Shown here piece after piece: positions 13,519-14,135 of a stretch of 14,135 bases of DNA (positions are counted from its first letter, which is position 1; each line of letters opens with the position of its first letter). This DNA is from Anaerolineae bacterium (GTDB taxonomy: Bacteria > Chloroflexota > Anaerolineae > Anaerolineales > Villigracilaceae), in contig PMLN01000292.1 in assembly GCA_003158885.1 (NCBI GenBank), forward strand, positions 1-14,135. The letters are read 5' to 3'. A program made the position numbers and the translations under genes. The notes below the pieces were generated by a model. It was given only the letters and a program-made list of their open reading frames with translations. It had not been told where the DNA came from and made no database searches.

Positions 13519-14135
13519 ATGGATAATATGGAAACACCTCCCGTGCGGCGCGTTTCACGTCCCACGCCGCGACAGCGCAAACCGGTCAACGCCATCCTGC
13601 CAACGCTGGTCATCGCGATCCTGCTGGCGACCCTTTTTAGCCTTCTTTCGCCAAACAGTTTCTCAACGATATCGCTTTCGGACAAACTGGCATACCTGCT
13701 GACACCCCAAGCTGCAAGCAATCCAGTCAATCCCGTTGAACCGGCCCTGCGGATCGGGATCGTTTCCGGGCATCGAGGCAACGATTCAGGCGCAGTCTGC
13801 ACCGATGCCAACGGCAATGTCACTTTGACCGAAGCAGATGTCAATTACAAGATCGCCAGCCTTGTTGTGCAGAAACTCACAAAGCTCGGTTTCCAAGTAG
13901 ACCTGCTTAATGAATTTGACACACGCCTCAATGGATACAGGGCTGTAGCCATCGTTTCCATTCACAACGATTCCTGTCAATATATCAACGACCAGGCAAC
14001 GGGTTTCAAAGTTGCCGCAGCTTTGAATACGCGGGACGCCAACCGCGCCAGCCGCCTGCTGGCCTGCCTGCAATACCGGTACCAGAGCGCCACCGGCATG
14101 CCCTTCCATGCGGGAAGCATTACCCCGGATATGAC
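13519..14135 (+). CDS. N-acetylmuramoyl-L-alanine amidase (Amidase_3 type), C terminus cut by window edge
   Basis: At least 205 codons run off the right edge without a stop. Residues 1-22 are basic and cytoplasmic, about 24-44 form a membrane anchor, and a linker leads to an Amidase_3-like domain from about 77. That domain shows SGHRGNDSGAVC at 83-94 (zinc His85), TEADVNYKIASLVVQKLTKLGFQVDLL at 104-130 (zinc Glu105) and IVSIHNDSC at 145-153 (zinc His149). These enzymes cut the bond between N-acetylmuramic acid and L-alanine in peptidoglycan outside the membrane. The match is looser than in standard amidases (GHRGNDSG for GHGGxDPG, SIHND for SIHAN), so the exact substrate is uncertain. The start is ATG 13519 or ATG 13528; no ribosome site precedes either. 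Promoter-like TACAAT (13502) and TACTAT (13512) lie close by, suggesting a very short leader. It is divergent from the flavin reductase. Confidence 0.82.
   Translation, partial: MDNMETPPVRRVSRPTPRQRKPVNAILPTLVIAILLATLFSLLSPNSFSTISLSDKLAYLLTPQAASNPVNPVEPALRIGIVSGHRGNDSGAVCTDANGNVTLTEADVNYKIASLVVQKLTKLGFQVDLLNEFDTRLNGYRAVAIVSIHNDSCQYINDQATGFKVAAALNTRDANRASRLLACLQYRYQSATGMPFHAGSITPDM

Noticed and set aside
13452..14109. Two minus-strand frames opposite the amidase
   Set aside because: They are antisense to a frame with an anchor helix and all three expected zinc ligands, and show no family resemblance.

Overview
The window looks like a chromosomal segment of a Chloroflexota bacterium, most likely Anaerolineae/Anaerolineales. 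This is inferred from protein style: a tetratricopeptide protein anchored by one membrane helix with Thr/Pro-rich tracts, a small membrane-anchored SH3b protein, a Ser/Thr kinase with a C-terminal membrane helix, and an Asp23 / FakA / DegV cluster. No rRNA or marker-gene comparison was possible. Both ends are cut inside genes.

Layout. 1-327 (minus) is the N-terminal part of an insertion-sequence transposase. 470-3393 (minus) is an Asp23-FakA-DegV operon, that is, a fatty acid kinase (ATP-binding FakA plus lipid-binding FakB/DegV) behind a Gls24/Asp23 protein. rpmB (ribosomal protein L28) is divergent at 3570-3755, with a promoter, a 5' hairpin and a terminator. 3878-5641 (minus) holds a membrane-anchored PrkC-type kinase followed by rpe. 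5847-8640 (plus) is a run of four genes: Ca2+/H+ antiporter, SH3b protein, DUF971/GBBH-like zinc protein and an AadA-like nucleotidyltransferase. Convergent to it, 8689-10542 (minus) encodes the TPR protein. 10751-11980 (minus) is an Amt ammonium transporter. It is preceded by a leader of about 210 nt that contains a promoter and an intrinsic terminator, the terminator overlapping an alternative hairpin. 12334-13418 (minus) is a flavin reductase plus AMMECR1 operon. 13519 to the end (plus) is a membrane-anchored Amidase_3-type cell-wall amidase, cut by the window edge.

How the genes relate. Kinase, rpe, antiparallel rpmB, asp23-like and DAK/FakA genes match in order and relative strand the prkC-rpe-rpmB-yloU-yloV region that I recall from Bacillus subtilis, so this block appears to be an old conserved neighbourhood. 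Here fakB/degV is added directly after fakA. The rest is ordinary housekeeping and transport.

The most interesting signals are non-coding. They are the putative attenuator/riboregulator in the amt leader, a perfect 16-bp hairpin inserted between fakA and degV, other long palindromes at gene ends, and -10 boxes so close to start codons that leaderless mRNAs are likely for the kinase and the flavin reductase. I see no CRISPR array, tRNA, rRNA or phage module, and no convincing wholly new multi-gene system.
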